DNA of 43,085 bases from Ralstonia mannitolilytica (GTDB taxonomy: Bacteria; Pseudomonadota; Gammaproteobacteria; Burkholderiales; Burkholderiaceae), in assembly GCF_905397375.1 (NCBI RefSeq), contig NZ_CAJPVG010000020.1, forward strand, positions 1-43,085, read 5' to 3'. The position numbers and the translations under genes are program-made. Of this stretch, positions 24,383-31,981 are shown one piece after another. Below the pieces are notes generated by a model. It saw only the letters and a program-made list of their open reading frames with translations. It was not told the origin of the DNA and made no database searches. Within the stretch, counting starts at the first letter, position 1. Each line of letters opens with the position of its first letter.

Positions 24383-24760
24383 TCAGGCGCCGTCGCGCAC
24401 CACGATGCCGCGCGCTTCGAGCTGGGCGATGGCCGCCGTGCGCTGCGCGGCGGACAGACCGGTAGGCCAGATGAGAGCTTGCCGCGCGACGATGGCATGG
24501 CGGGCGATCAGGATCGCGTCCTCCCGGTCGATCAGCGTCGCATCGACCGCGTTGCCCAGGACGCCCGCGGCCACTTCCGTGCCGTCGGTGGCACTGGGGT
24601 CGAGGGCCGCGAGCTTGCCCGTGGCCGTCATGCGCCCGACCACGGTGCCGAGCGGCAGGTTTTGCCCGGCCGCCACGGTCGCCTGCTCACGCGAGTACAG
24701 GTTCGGCGCCTCGTACTTCAAGAGGTCGCCGAGGGTGGGGGCTTGGGTGAGCGTGGGCAT
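24383..24760 (-). CDS. head decoration protein (gpD-like)
   Basis: This 125-residue protein has the gpD pattern: N-terminal DLLKYEAPNLYSREQATVAAGQ, a central GTVVGRMTATGKLAALDPSATDG and the characteristic VLGNAVDATLIDREDAILIARHAIV. It stabilises the expanded capsid in lambda-type phages. It lies between the protease/scaffold gene and the capsid gene, as in lambda C-Nu3-D-E. Confidence 0.9.
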   Translation of the reverse strand: MPTLTQAPTLGDLLKYEAPNLYSREQATVAAGQNLPLGTVVGRMTATGKLAALDPSATDGTEVAAGVLGNAVDATLIDREDAILIARHAIVARQALIWPTGLSAAQRTAAIAQLEARGIVVRDGA

Positions 24761-24763
24761 GGT

Positions 24764-25159
24764 TCACTCCCGGGTGACGAGTTTCTTGACAGCGGCGACC
24801 ACGGGCGAAGCGGCCGGGTCGGCGCCAGGGGCGGCCCAATCCTCGGGGCCGTGGGTCGAGCGCACGGCGGACTCCGTGCTGCGCTCAGCGCGCGCTTCGA
24901 TCAGGGCGCGGCGTACCGCGGCCTCGGTACGGCCCGCGGCGATGAACTCGGCGGCGCGCTCGGGGCAGCCGGCGATCAGGCACAGCTCGGCGATCACTTT
25001 CGCGGACTGCGCCGCCTCGCGGCGGGCTTCTGCGGCCAGCGCCGCGACGGTGTCCGGGCCGAGCGCCTCGGGGATGTGCTCGGGCACGTTCTCGGGCTTA
25101 CCTTCGGGCGTGCTGTCGAGTGAAGCATCGGCTGAGGAATGGGTGGGGGTGTCGGTCAT
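24764..25159 (-). CDS. nested capsid scaffold protein (Nu3-like)
   Basis: An internal ATG at 25159, in frame with the protease gene and preceded by GAGGAAC at about 8 bp, would give a 131-residue protein (MTDTPTHSSADASLDS...), acidic and alanine-rich with a predicted long helix. In lambda the scaffold Nu3 is made the same way from within gene C. The ribosome site and the change to scaffold-like composition at this point support it. Confidence 0.65.
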   Translation of the reverse strand: MTDTPTHSSADASLDSTPEGKPENVPEHIPEALGPDTVAALAAEARREAAQSAKVIAELCLIAGCPERAAEFIAAGRTEAAVRRALIEARAERSTESAVRSTHGPEDWAAPGADPAASPVVAAVKKLVTRE

Positions 25160-26059
25160 CGCGGGGGTTCCTCGCAAAGCGTTCGCCTTCCCGGTCGATC
25201 TCTGGCGCGGCGGGGAAGGCAAACGCCGCGGGGTGGCAAGCTGTCGGTCGAGTTCGGCCAGCACCGCAGGCAGCGTGGCCACGCCATCGGCCAGGCCCGC
25301 GTCCATGGCCTGCGGGCCGAAGAAGAGCGCCGCATCGGTCGCGCGCACCGCGTCTTCGGACAGGCCGCGCATCGCCGCCACGTGCGCGACGAAGAGCGCG
25401 TGGAGCCGGTCCACCTCGGCCTGCAGCGCCGCGCGGGCGGCATCGTGTAGCGGCTCGTGCGGCGAGTAGTCGTTCTTGCGGGCGCCCGCGGTGATCGCGG
25501 TGTAGCGGTAGCCGTCCCGGGCGTCCTTGACCGACTGGTCGACGTGCAGCGCGATCACGCCGATCGAGCCCACGCCGCCGGTCTCGGTGACGAAGAGCCG
25601 ATCGGCGGCGCAACCGATGGCGTAGGCCGCGGAGAAGGCGGCGTCGTTGGCCACGGCCCAGACGGGTTTGAGGCCGGCTGCCTCGCGCACGCGGCGGGCA
25701 AGCTCGAAGCAGCCGCCCGTCTCACCCCCGGGCGAGTCGATGTCGAGCACGATGCCGGCCACCAAAGGGTCGTCAAGAGCTGCCTCCAGCCGCGCGCCGA
25801 TCTCGGCATAGCTCACCAGCCCCGAGGCCGCCTCCAACCCCAGCGTGCGCTTGACCAGGGTGCCGTGGATCGGGATCACGGCGATCGAACGCTCCGGAAA
25901 TGCCGGAGGGTTTGGAGCCCTCGGCAGCGGCGGAGCGAGTTGCGCATCCGGGCCGGCCAGCGGCAGGCGTTCGGCAAGCACCGCGAGGATCACATCGAGC
26001 TTGGCGCGCTGCACGAGCAAGGGCGTGCCGAACAGGCGGGCGGCGAGGTGCGGGAACAT
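24764..26059 (-). CDS. S49-family head maturation protease (gpC-like)
   Basis: This 431-residue protein is the lambda gpC counterpart. The ClpP-like S49 domain runs about residues 60-250: AVIPIHGTLVKRT, the oxyanion-type IDSPGGETGGCFELA, the serine in NDAAFSAAYAIGCAADRLFV, then TETGGVGSIGVI and the basic GARKNDYSPH for the catalytic lysine. The C-terminal 150 residues (from about 300) are the scaffold region, also made alone from an internal start. The gene begins 5 bp after the portal stop and ends 3 bp before the gpD start. Confidence 0.9.
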   Translation of the reverse strand: MFPHLAARLFGTPLLVQRAKLDVILAVLAERLPLAGPDAQLAPPLPRAPNPPAFPERSIAVIPIHGTLVKRTLGLEAASGLVSYAEIGARLEAALDDPLVAGIVLDIDSPGGETGGCFELARRVREAAGLKPVWAVANDAAFSAAYAIGCAADRLFVTETGGVGSIGVIALHVDQSVKDARDGYRYTAITAGARKNDYSPHEPLHDAARAALQAEVDRLHALFVAHVAAMRGLSEDAVRATDAALFFGPQAMDAGLADGVATLPAVLAELDRQLATPRRLPSPPRQRSTGKANALRGTPAMTDTPTHSSADASLDSTPEGKPENVPEHIPEALGPDTVAALAAEARREAAQSAKVIAELCLIAGCPERAAEFIAAGRTEAAVRRALIEARAERSTESAVRSTHGPEDWAAPGADPAASPVVAAVKKLVTRE

Positions 26060-26064
26060 CGGTG

Positions 26065-27555
26065 TCAGTCCTGAGGATCGGTGTCGGGCGCGGGGGACGG
26101 CACCGGGGTGGCTGGTCTGTCGTGCCGGGGGTCGGAATCGAAGACCAGCCCCAATTCATCGGCGCGTCGGTTGTCGGCAGCGATCTCGCGGTCGATGTCC
26201 TCGGCGTCGTAGCCGTAGGCCGAGATCGCCTCCGAGCGGCTCATGAGCCCGGCGCGGATCGCGAGCTTCAAGGCGTTGAACTCCTTGAGCGGATCGACCC
26301 ATTGCCAGCCCTGCGGAATCCATTTAGCGGCGAGGAACTCACGGCGCCGGCGCGCAAAACCCGGCAGCGACAGCGCGCCTTCGAGCACGGCCTGCGCCAT
26401 CCAGGCCCGCCACACCGGGCGGCACAGCTGGTGCACGATCACCCCGTGCTGGATGGCCTCGCAGCGGCGGCGGAACTCCAGCAGCCCCGCGCGGATGCTG
26501 GAGTAGTTCACCTGGGTGAGATCGCCGGTGAGCATCTCGTAGGTGATGCCCATGGCCGCGGCCACGGCCCGGAACTGCTGGCGCATGAACTCGCCGTAGC
26601 TCGAGCCCACGTCCGCCGGCGCCGAGAACTTGATGTCCTCGCCCGGCTCCAGGATCTGCAGCGTGCCGGGTTCGAGCCCCGCGAGCGCCACCCCCTGGGC
26701 GTCGGGCAGCCCCTCGCCCATCAGGCTGTCCTCGGGGGCGAGCCGCGTGATGAAGCCGGCGAACATCGCGGCGGTTTTCTTGCGCACGAGCTCGGCGTCG
26801 TCGTACTGGTCCAGTTCGTGCAGCTTGATGAGGGCGCGGGCCAGCCACGGCTCGCCGCGGATCTGCCCCGGGCGCAGCGGGCGAAACAGGTGGATGACCT
26901 CGTCTGCGGGCACGCGCACGGTGTCCAGCCCTGCTGCGGCAGCCCCCGTGCCCGACATCGGGGCGAGGCTGCCGTCGCCCGGGTGCGAGCGGGTCAGGTG
27001 GTAGGCCACACGCCGGCCCAGCCGGTCGAACTCGATGCCGGCACGGATCACGTGGCCGGAAGGCAGGTCGCGGTGGAGCGTCACCGGCAGGTGCTCGGGC
27101 TCGAGCAGCTGCAACTGCAGCCCCACCGGCAGGCCGTCCTCGGGGCGGCGCCAGCGCAGCCGGATCAGGCACTCGCCGCCTTCGAGCATGGCCCGGCAGG
27201 CCAGGGCCTGCAGGCCGTAGAAGTCGGTCAGGCCCGCCGCGTCGGCCTCCTCCACCCAGTCCCGCCACAGCGCGTGGATGGCCTCGCGCAGCGCCGCATC
27301 CTGCACCATGCTCTGCGGCTTGATGCCGGTGCCGATGGCGTTGGCGACGAACGCCTCGATGCCCGTGGCCGCCCAGGCATTGCGCCGGGCCAGATCGCGG
27401 CTCTTGGCGCGCAGCTCGCCCTGGGTGTAGGCGAGTGCCGCGACCGCCCCGGGGTTGCCGACCTGCCAGGCCACGGCCCTGCGGCCGCCGCCTGCGCCGT
27501 CGTAGGTGGGGCTCGTGCCGAGCAGCCGGCGCTTGAGGGTATGCCACCAGCCCAT
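26065..27555 (-). CDS. phage portal protein (gpB-like)
   Basis: This 496-residue protein is the lambda-type portal through which DNA enters and leaves the head. It starts MGWWHTLKRRLLG at 27555, 2 bp before the gpW stop, and includes ARRNAWAATGIEAFVANAIGTGIKP, LACRAMLEGGECLIRLRWRR, RRVAYHLTRSHPGDG, VPADEVIHLFRPLRPGQIRG and QFRAVAAAMGITYEMLTGDLTQVNYSSIRAGLLEFRRR, all typical family blocks. Length is close to lambda gpB (533). The C-terminal 50 residues are low-complexity and may be processed. Confidence 0.92.
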   Translation of the reverse strand: MGWWHTLKRRLLGTSPTYDGAGGGRRAVAWQVGNPGAVAALAYTQGELRAKSRDLARRNAWAATGIEAFVANAIGTGIKPQSMVQDAALREAIHALWRDWVEEADAAGLTDFYGLQALACRAMLEGGECLIRLRWRRPEDGLPVGLQLQLLEPEHLPVTLHRDLPSGHVIRAGIEFDRLGRRVAYHLTRSHPGDGSLAPMSGTGAAAAGLDTVRVPADEVIHLFRPLRPGQIRGEPWLARALIKLHELDQYDDAELVRKKTAAMFAGFITRLAPEDSLMGEGLPDAQGVALAGLEPGTLQILEPGEDIKFSAPADVGSSYGEFMRQQFRAVAAAMGITYEMLTGDLTQVNYSSIRAGLLEFRRRCEAIQHGVIVHQLCRPVWRAWMAQAVLEGALSLPGFARRRREFLAAKWIPQGWQWVDPLKEFNALKLAIRAGLMSRSEAISAYGYDAEDIDREIAADNRRADELGLVFDSDPRHDRPATPVPSPAPDTDPQD

Positions 27556-27557
27556 GG

Positions 27558-27779
27558 TCAGGTCCCCTTGGCGGTGGTGACGCGGATCTGCCGCGGCGCA
27601 CCGGGCCACAGCCCCGTGGCCACGGCCTGTTCGAAGAGGTCGCGCTTGACCGCGCGGATGGCGGCCTGCAGTTCCTCCACCGAGCGGTACTCGACGGTCT
27701 TGTCGCCGAAGCTCACGCGCTTCTCGCCCTTGGCGAGCGCGGCTTGCAGGGCCTCGAGGTCGGCTTCGGTGTAGGCCAT
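27558..27779 (-). CDS. gpW-like head-tail joining protein
   Basis: This 73-residue protein (AYTEADLEALQAALAKGEKR, VSFGDKTVEYRSVEELQAAI) is a clear gpW: the small alpha-beta head completion protein that stabilises the packaged head. It lies directly before the portal gene as in lambda. The start at 27779 overlaps the previous stop. Confidence 0.9.
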   Translation of the reverse strand: MAYTEADLEALQAALAKGEKRVSFGDKTVEYRSVEELQAAIRAVKRDLFEQAVATGLWPGAPRQIRVTTAKGT

Positions 27780-28171
27780 CAGCGGTAGACCACGAGGTTG
27801 ATTTCGGTGGAGTCGGCAAAAGCGCCGGCCGCGCTCGCGCAGCCCACATCGACGTGCGTCGGCGTCTTCTCGTCGGCGGTCGCGCGCACGATCAGCAGTC
27901 GCTGCGTGCCGCTGTTGGTGTTGCTGCGGGCGAGGCCCGCCCAGCAGTAGTTCGCATCCGGCAGCGGTGTGGCAAAGCGCACGCGGTAGCGGCCGGCCGC
28001 GCTGCGGGTCACCCCGGCCACGTTGTGGGCAGCGCGCACGACGATCTGGTTGCCGTCATACCCGAAGCACACCCAGGCCCGGGCCACGCCGGGGTGGGTG
28101 GCGTCGATCTTGGTCCGGACCTCGAGACCGATGCGGCTGGCCAAGGCGGCGACGCGCGAGGCCAGGCTCAT
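27779..28171 (-). CDS. tail-fibre-tip-like protein, displaced between terminase and gpW
   Basis: This 130-residue protein has a short N-terminal segment MSLASRVAALASRIGLEV and a beta-rich remainder (ARAWVCFGYDGNQIVVRAAHN, RVRFATPLPDANYCWAGLARS, INLVVYR) matching the small fibre or spike C-terminal domain commonly annotated as phage tail fibre tip (pattern AWV.F...G, FA.PL.DANYC). The overlap by one base with the upstream gene and with gpW shows it is in the head operon. This position is unusual for a fibre. Confidence 0.6.
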   Translation of the reverse strand: MSLASRVAALASRIGLEVRTKIDATHPGVARAWVCFGYDGNQIVVRAAHNVAGVTRSAAGRYRVRFATPLPDANYCWAGLARSNTNSGTQRLLIVRATADEKTPTHVDVGCASAAGAFADSTEINLVVYR

Positions 28172-28662
28172 CAGACGAGCGCCCCTTCGAAGACCGCGAC
28201 GAAGTCGGTGTCGGTGTTGCCGATGTCGCTCGCAGCCGCCGCGCCGATGTTGCTGCGCGCCTGGGCGGCTTCGGCGGCGGTGAGCGTCTGCGCCGCATCG
28301 AAACGCACCCGGTGGTTGACGGCGGCCAGCAGCGCGTCCAGGCCGCTGGTGCCGTCTTGCAGCAGCTGCTGGATCTCCAGCAGGGTGTCGTAGGCGGCGT
28401 CCGCCCCGCCCAGGATCTCGGCTTTCAGCGCATCGAGCAGCGTGACGATCTTGCTCGACGAATAGGTGCTGGTGGTGGCGACCTGCGTGTCGTCGATCGC
28501 GCCGGACGCCAGCACCGCGGCCTTCAGTTCGTTGATGGCCGCCACGAGGCTCGTCTTGTCGGTGGTGGTGAGGGTGGCGAGGTTGCCGGCCTTGGCGCGC
28601 ACGTCGTTGAACTCCTGCGCGACGCGGATGACCAGGCTTTCGATGCGGGTGGCAAGGGACAT
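28171..28662 (-). CDS. coiled-coil tail-fibre-like protein
   Basis: This 163-residue protein shares its opening (MSLATRIESLVIRVAQEF) with the following gene (MSLASRVAALASRIGLEV). It then shows phage-fibre features: TDKTSLVAAINELKAAV, STYSSSKIVTLLDAL and ALTAAEAAQARSNIGAAAASDIG, repeated motifs of trimeric fibre stalks. It probably makes the stalk and the next gene the tip. It lies right after the terminase with a 35-bp gap, away from the tail module. Confidence 0.65.
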   Translation of the reverse strand: MSLATRIESLVIRVAQEFNDVRAKAGNLATLTTTDKTSLVAAINELKAAVLASGAIDDTQVATTSTYSSSKIVTLLDALKAEILGGADAAYDTLLEIQQLLQDGTSGLDALLAAVNHRVRFDAAQTLTAAEAAQARSNIGAAAASDIGNTDTDFVAVFEGALV

Positions 28663-28697
28663 GTTTTCTCCTTCGGGTGTCGGGACGGCCAGCGGGA

Positions 28698-30659
28698 TCA
28701 GCGCAGCCAGGGACTGCGGATCACGCGCCGGCGTGATGGGGTTGCAGAAACGGCGAGGCCACCTCGCTGGGTGGCCTCTTCAGGGTTCAATGCAGGAATC
28801 GGCGGCGGCGCATCTGGCGCAGGCGCCAGCCCCAGTTGCCGCTCCAACTCGCGCCAGTGGCGTTCCTCGAAGCGGTCCAGTCCCGCTGCGCTCGCGGCAG
28901 CCCGGGCGTAGACGTAGCAGTCCAGCGCTTCGTTCCTCTCGCGCATCTTCTGCCACTCGCGCACCGGGTAGCCGTTGCGGTCGCGGCGGGTGATCAGTTG
29001 TTCGGCGCAGAGCTGCTGCAAATACTCGGCATCGATCTTGGGCAGGTGCAGAAAGCCAGCCGGATAGACCGGGGTCGATCCGTCCTCACCCACATCGGCG
29101 TTCTTGCGCAGGTTGTTGTAGAGCTCGAGCTTGGCGATGCCCACCGTCACGCTGTAGACCTTGATGCCCCGGCGCAGCCGCTTGCCCGAGAGCGAGACAT
29201 CGACTGCGGTCGGCGTGCCGATCAAGGCGGCCCCACGGGCCACGCCTTTGACTGCCATCACGCGCGGATCGCGGCAGGCGCGCACGAAGGCATAGGCTTC
29301 CTGGGTCGCAAAGCCCGTGTCGAGCGCGAAGCGCGCCAGCGGAACCTGGTTGCCGGATTCGTGCGTCCATGTCTCGTCGATCAGCTCGGACAGCCGCTTC
29401 CACACTGCATCGCGGGCCGTGTCGCCCATCAGCACCCGGTGCTCGACGAGCCACGCTTCCTTGCCGCGCCCGAAGGCCCAGACCGAGACCTCGATGCGGT
29501 CCTTCTGCACGTCGGCGCCAGCGGTGAGCAGCAGGCCGCCTGCGGGAATGGTGCCGATGGCGTAGTCCTCGCGTCGCTCCAACAGGCGTTGCCAGTCGGG
29601 CGCTTCGCCCTCCTCGACCCAGGTCTCGCCCAGTTCGGTGTTCTTGAAAGTCTTGATCGCCGCAGCCGAGCCGGACTCCTTGCCAACCGCCGCCTCCCAA
29701 GCCGCGGCGATGTCGCGCCAGGACCGCCAGCCCACCGGGCTGTAGAGTGACGACAGGTGAAAGCCCGCCGTCTTGGCACCGGGGGCCATGGCCCGCCACT
29801 CCCCATGCTCCAGCATCCAGGTCTTGTGGTGCTCGGCAATGGGTGTATCGCAGGCCTCGCAAACGTAAGCGGCGGTGTCCGGTGCGCCCTTGTCCCAGCG
29901 CAGCTGCTCGAAGCGCAGCCACTGCCGGTGCCCGCAGTGCGGGCAGGGCACGACGTAGCGGCGCTGGTCACTGGCCTCGTATTCGCGCTCGATGGCGCTT
30001 GCGCCCGAGATCGTCGGCGTGGAGACGATGAAGATCTTGCGCCGGGCAAACGTTCGGGTGCGCGCCTCGGCCAGCGAGATCGCATCGCCCTCGCCCTCGA
30101 CGTCCAGCGGATAGCCGTCCACCTCGTCGAGAAACAGGTAGCGCACCGGCATCGAGCGCAGCCCGACCGCGCTGTTGGCACCGGTCATCACCAGCACGCC
30201 GCCGCGGAACTCCTTGGCCAGGATGGTGTTGCCCGAGTCGCGTGAGCGCGCCGGGGCGATGAGTTCGGACAGCACCGGCGACTCCTCGATCAGCGGGTCG
30301 ATACGCTGCTTGGAGTTGCGCTTGGCCATCTCGACCGTCGGCCACACCGCCATCATCGGCCCCGGCGCGTGGTGGATCACGTAGCCGATCCAGTTGCTGC
30401 CCATTTCGGTCGCACCGAGTTGCGCCGCCTTCATGAACACCACCCGCTCGATGGGCGAGGTGGGCGAGAGGCAATCCATGATCTCGCGCAGGTAGGGCGT
30501 GCGGCTGGTGCGCCAGCGCCCCGGCTCGGCTGAGGCTTTGCTCGAGAGCACCCGGTGGCGGTCGGCCCACTCGGAGACGGTGAGCAGCGGGTCGGGCGTC
30601 AACCCCTCGCGCCAGGCGCGCTCGATGACGTCCCAGCCCTCATAGGCGAACTCGTCCAT
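28698..30659 (-). CDS. phage terminase large subunit (GpA-type)
   Basis: This 653-residue protein is the packaging motor and nuclease, of the lambda GpA type. Blocks: VSEWADRHRVLSSKASAEPGRW, IERVVFMKAAQLGATEMG (adenine or Walker A-like site), YLFLDEVDGYP (Walker B), RKIFIVSTPTISGASAIER (coupling motif), the zinc-type CPHCGHRQWLRFE...CEACD, and nuclease acids such as AGADVQKDRIEV. Lambda gpA is 641 residues. The start ATG 30659 lies in the stop codon of a 24-codon ORF (TGATG). Near its end the coding sequence passes through a perfect 9-bp hairpin (28755-28763 with 28770-28778). Confidence 0.93.
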   Translation of the reverse strand: MDEFAYEGWDVIERAWREGLTPDPLLTVSEWADRHRVLSSKASAEPGRWRTSRTPYLREIMDCLSPTSPIERVVFMKAAQLGATEMGSNWIGYVIHHAPGPMMAVWPTVEMAKRNSKQRIDPLIEESPVLSELIAPARSRDSGNTILAKEFRGGVLVMTGANSAVGLRSMPVRYLFLDEVDGYPLDVEGEGDAISLAEARTRTFARRKIFIVSTPTISGASAIEREYEASDQRRYVVPCPHCGHRQWLRFEQLRWDKGAPDTAAYVCEACDTPIAEHHKTWMLEHGEWRAMAPGAKTAGFHLSSLYSPVGWRSWRDIAAAWEAAVGKESGSAAAIKTFKNTELGETWVEEGEAPDWQRLLERREDYAIGTIPAGGLLLTAGADVQKDRIEVSVWAFGRGKEAWLVEHRVLMGDTARDAVWKRLSELIDETWTHESGNQVPLARFALDTGFATQEAYAFVRACRDPRVMAVKGVARGAALIGTPTAVDVSLSGKRLRRGIKVYSVTVGIAKLELYNNLRKNADVGEDGSTPVYPAGFLHLPKIDAEYLQQLCAEQLITRRDRNGYPVREWQKMRERNEALDCYVYARAAASAAGLDRFEERHWRELERQLGLAPAPDAPPPIPALNPEEATQRGGLAVSATPSRRRVIRSPWLR

Positions 30660-30733
30660 CACAAATTCGTCGGGAACGAATTTGGACGCGCGCCAGCGCG
30701 CCCGTCAGGGTGAAACACGGGGACGTGTTTCAT
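30659..30733 (-). other. 24-codon coupled ORF made of three hairpins between terminase genes
   Basis: An ORF reading MKHVPVFHPDGRAGARPNSF and four more residues begins in the small terminase stop (TGATG) and ends in the large terminase start (TGATG). Its DNA is three adjacent palindromes: TGAAACACG with CGTGTTTCA (30711-30732, 4-nt loop), GACG and GCGC arms (85-106 of the 30600 block: 30685-30706, one C-C mismatch), and CAAATTCGT with ACGAATTTG (30662-30684, 5-nt loop). Two of the three are perfect 9-bp stems. Whether it is translated, a cos-like site or an mRNA structure that sets terminase ratio is open. Confidence 0.5.
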
Positions 30734-31263
30734 CAATCGACCCGAACCTTGAGTTCCCCGAGCTCGGCGAGGTGCTCGCGCACGGCGGCATCCAGGGCCA
30801 CGTGCAGGGTGTGAGCCTCCACGCCGAGCCGGGCCGCCATCTGCGCCGAGATCCGCGCCGGCCAGTTGAGCCAAGCGTCGCGCTCCGTACGGGCGAGCTT
30901 GAACACATGCGCGATGGCCTGGTGGCGATCGACCAGTTCGCCCTTGAGGCGGGCCAGCCGCACCTTGTTGGTCTGCGCCTTGACCACCTCGTTGACCGTG
31001 CGCGCCTGCACGAGCGTGGTGCCGCCTGCGGGCAGGCCGGTGGCGAGGTTGGGGGCCGGATCGTCCGCCACCCGCACCTTCGCGGCCCGGGCGCCCGTTC
31101 CTGCCTTCGGCGGCTCGGAGTTCCGGGTCCAGTCGCGGTCGGCCCGGTCCGGGTCGATGGTGCCGTCCGCCTCGGGCGTGATGCGTCCGGCGCGGATGGC
31201 CTTGTGCACGGCGGTGTCCGATACCCCACGGTGACGGGCGTAGGCGCGAATCGAGATGCCCAT
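30733..31263 (-). CDS. phage terminase small subunit (Nu1-like DNA-binding)
   Basis: This 176-residue protein has an N-terminal HTH (MGISIRAYARHRGVSDTAVH, KAIRAGRI, then DGTIDPDRADRDW), the winged HTH of packaging initiators such as Nu1. The middle (GTTLVQARTVNEVVKAQTNKVRLARLKGELVDR) is a coiled coil, and the C-terminal part (RDAWLNWPARISAQMAARLGV) is the oligomerisation region typical of this family. Start 31263 was chosen because the upstream in-frame ATG at 31326 adds residues without family character. It is transcribed with the large subunit and separated from it only by the three-hairpin ORF. Confidence 0.85.
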   Translation of the reverse strand: MGISIRAYARHRGVSDTAVHKAIRAGRITPEADGTIDPDRADRDWTRNSEPPKAGTGARAAKVRVADDPAPNLATGLPAGGTTLVQARTVNEVVKAQTNKVRLARLKGELVDRHQAIAHVFKLARTERDAWLNWPARISAQMAARLGVEAHTLHVALDAAVREHLAELGELKVRVD

Positions 31264-31381
31264 GGCCCTTTCGATCAAGTCATCGTCAGTTCTTGGCCAA
31301 CATCCGCAGAAAACGCTTGGCTTCACGGGCGAGAAGCGCGTTCATCACCTCACCCGATCACACCCTCCGAAGGAGCCACCC

Positions 31382-31981
31382 ATGACCACCATCACCCTGA
31401 CACCGACCCAGCACGCCATCCTGGCCCACGCCATCGAGCACCACGGCGGCCGGATCGACGGGTTCCCCGAGCACATCAAGGGCGGCGCGCGCCAGAAGGT
31501 GCTGGCAGGCCTGGCCAACCGCGCCCTGATCACGACCGATGGCAGCCACTGGTTCGTCGCCGCCGAGGGCTACGACGCTCTGGGGCTGCCGCGCCCCGGC
31601 GCGAAGACGCCGAGCGCGGGTTCGTTCGAAGCCCGTCTCGATCAGATCATCGCGAATGCGGAAGCGGCGACAGCCGCCGCGAGCGATCCCGAGATGGAAG
31701 CCGCCGTCACCGCGGCGGAGGCCGCGTGGACGCGGGCGAAGGACGAGGCACCGCGCCGCACCCGCGCCGACAGCAAGCAGGCGCAGGTGATCGCGATGCT
31801 GCGCCGCCCCGAGGGCGCCACGATCCGCCAGATCATGGATGCCACCGGTTGGCAGGCGCACACGGTGCGCGGCACCCTGGCCGGGGCGCTCAAGAAGAAG
31901 CTGGGTCTCGCCATCGTCTCCGACAAGCCCCAGGGCGGCGAGCGCGTCTATCGCATCGTCGCGCAGGACGCGGCCGCCTGA
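31382..31981 (+). CDS. DUF3489 protein on the opposite strand
   Basis: This 199-residue protein reads against all its neighbours. Its N-terminal half (TPTQHAILAHAIEHHGGRID...KGGARQKVLAGLANRALI) is a winged HTH-like fold. The C-terminal part (SKQAQVIAMLRRPEGATIRQ, IMDATGWQAHTVRGTLAGAL, KKKLGLAI) is the DUF3489 signature, another HTH-like domain. GGAGCCACCC precedes the ATG. It runs 34 bp into the 3' end of the adjacent methyltransferase gene, and diverges from the small terminase. It is probably a DNA-binding regulator, though no target is known. DUF3489 proteins occur beside phage methyltransferases in many prophages. Confidence 0.8.
   Translation: MTTITLTPTQHAILAHAIEHHGGRIDGFPEHIKGGARQKVLAGLANRALITTDGSHWFVAAEGYDALGLPRPGAKTPSAGSFEARLDQIIANAEAATAAASDPEMEAAVTAAEAAWTRAKDEAPRRTRADSKQAQVIAMLRRPEGATIRQIMDATGWQAHTVRGTLAGALKKKLGLAIVSDKPQGGERVYRIVAQDAAA

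Noticed and set aside
28755..28778. Perfect 9-bp hairpin GAGGCCACC/GGTGGCCTC as a terminator
   Set aside because: It lies inside the 3' end of the terminase reading frame with no U-tract following on the minus strand; kept only as a note.
31286..31345. 19-codon ORF upstream of the small terminase (MNALLAREAKRFLRMLAKN)
   Set aside because: No ribosome site, no recognisable family and no coupling to the next gene; chance ORF likely, or a remnant of a lost upstream gene.
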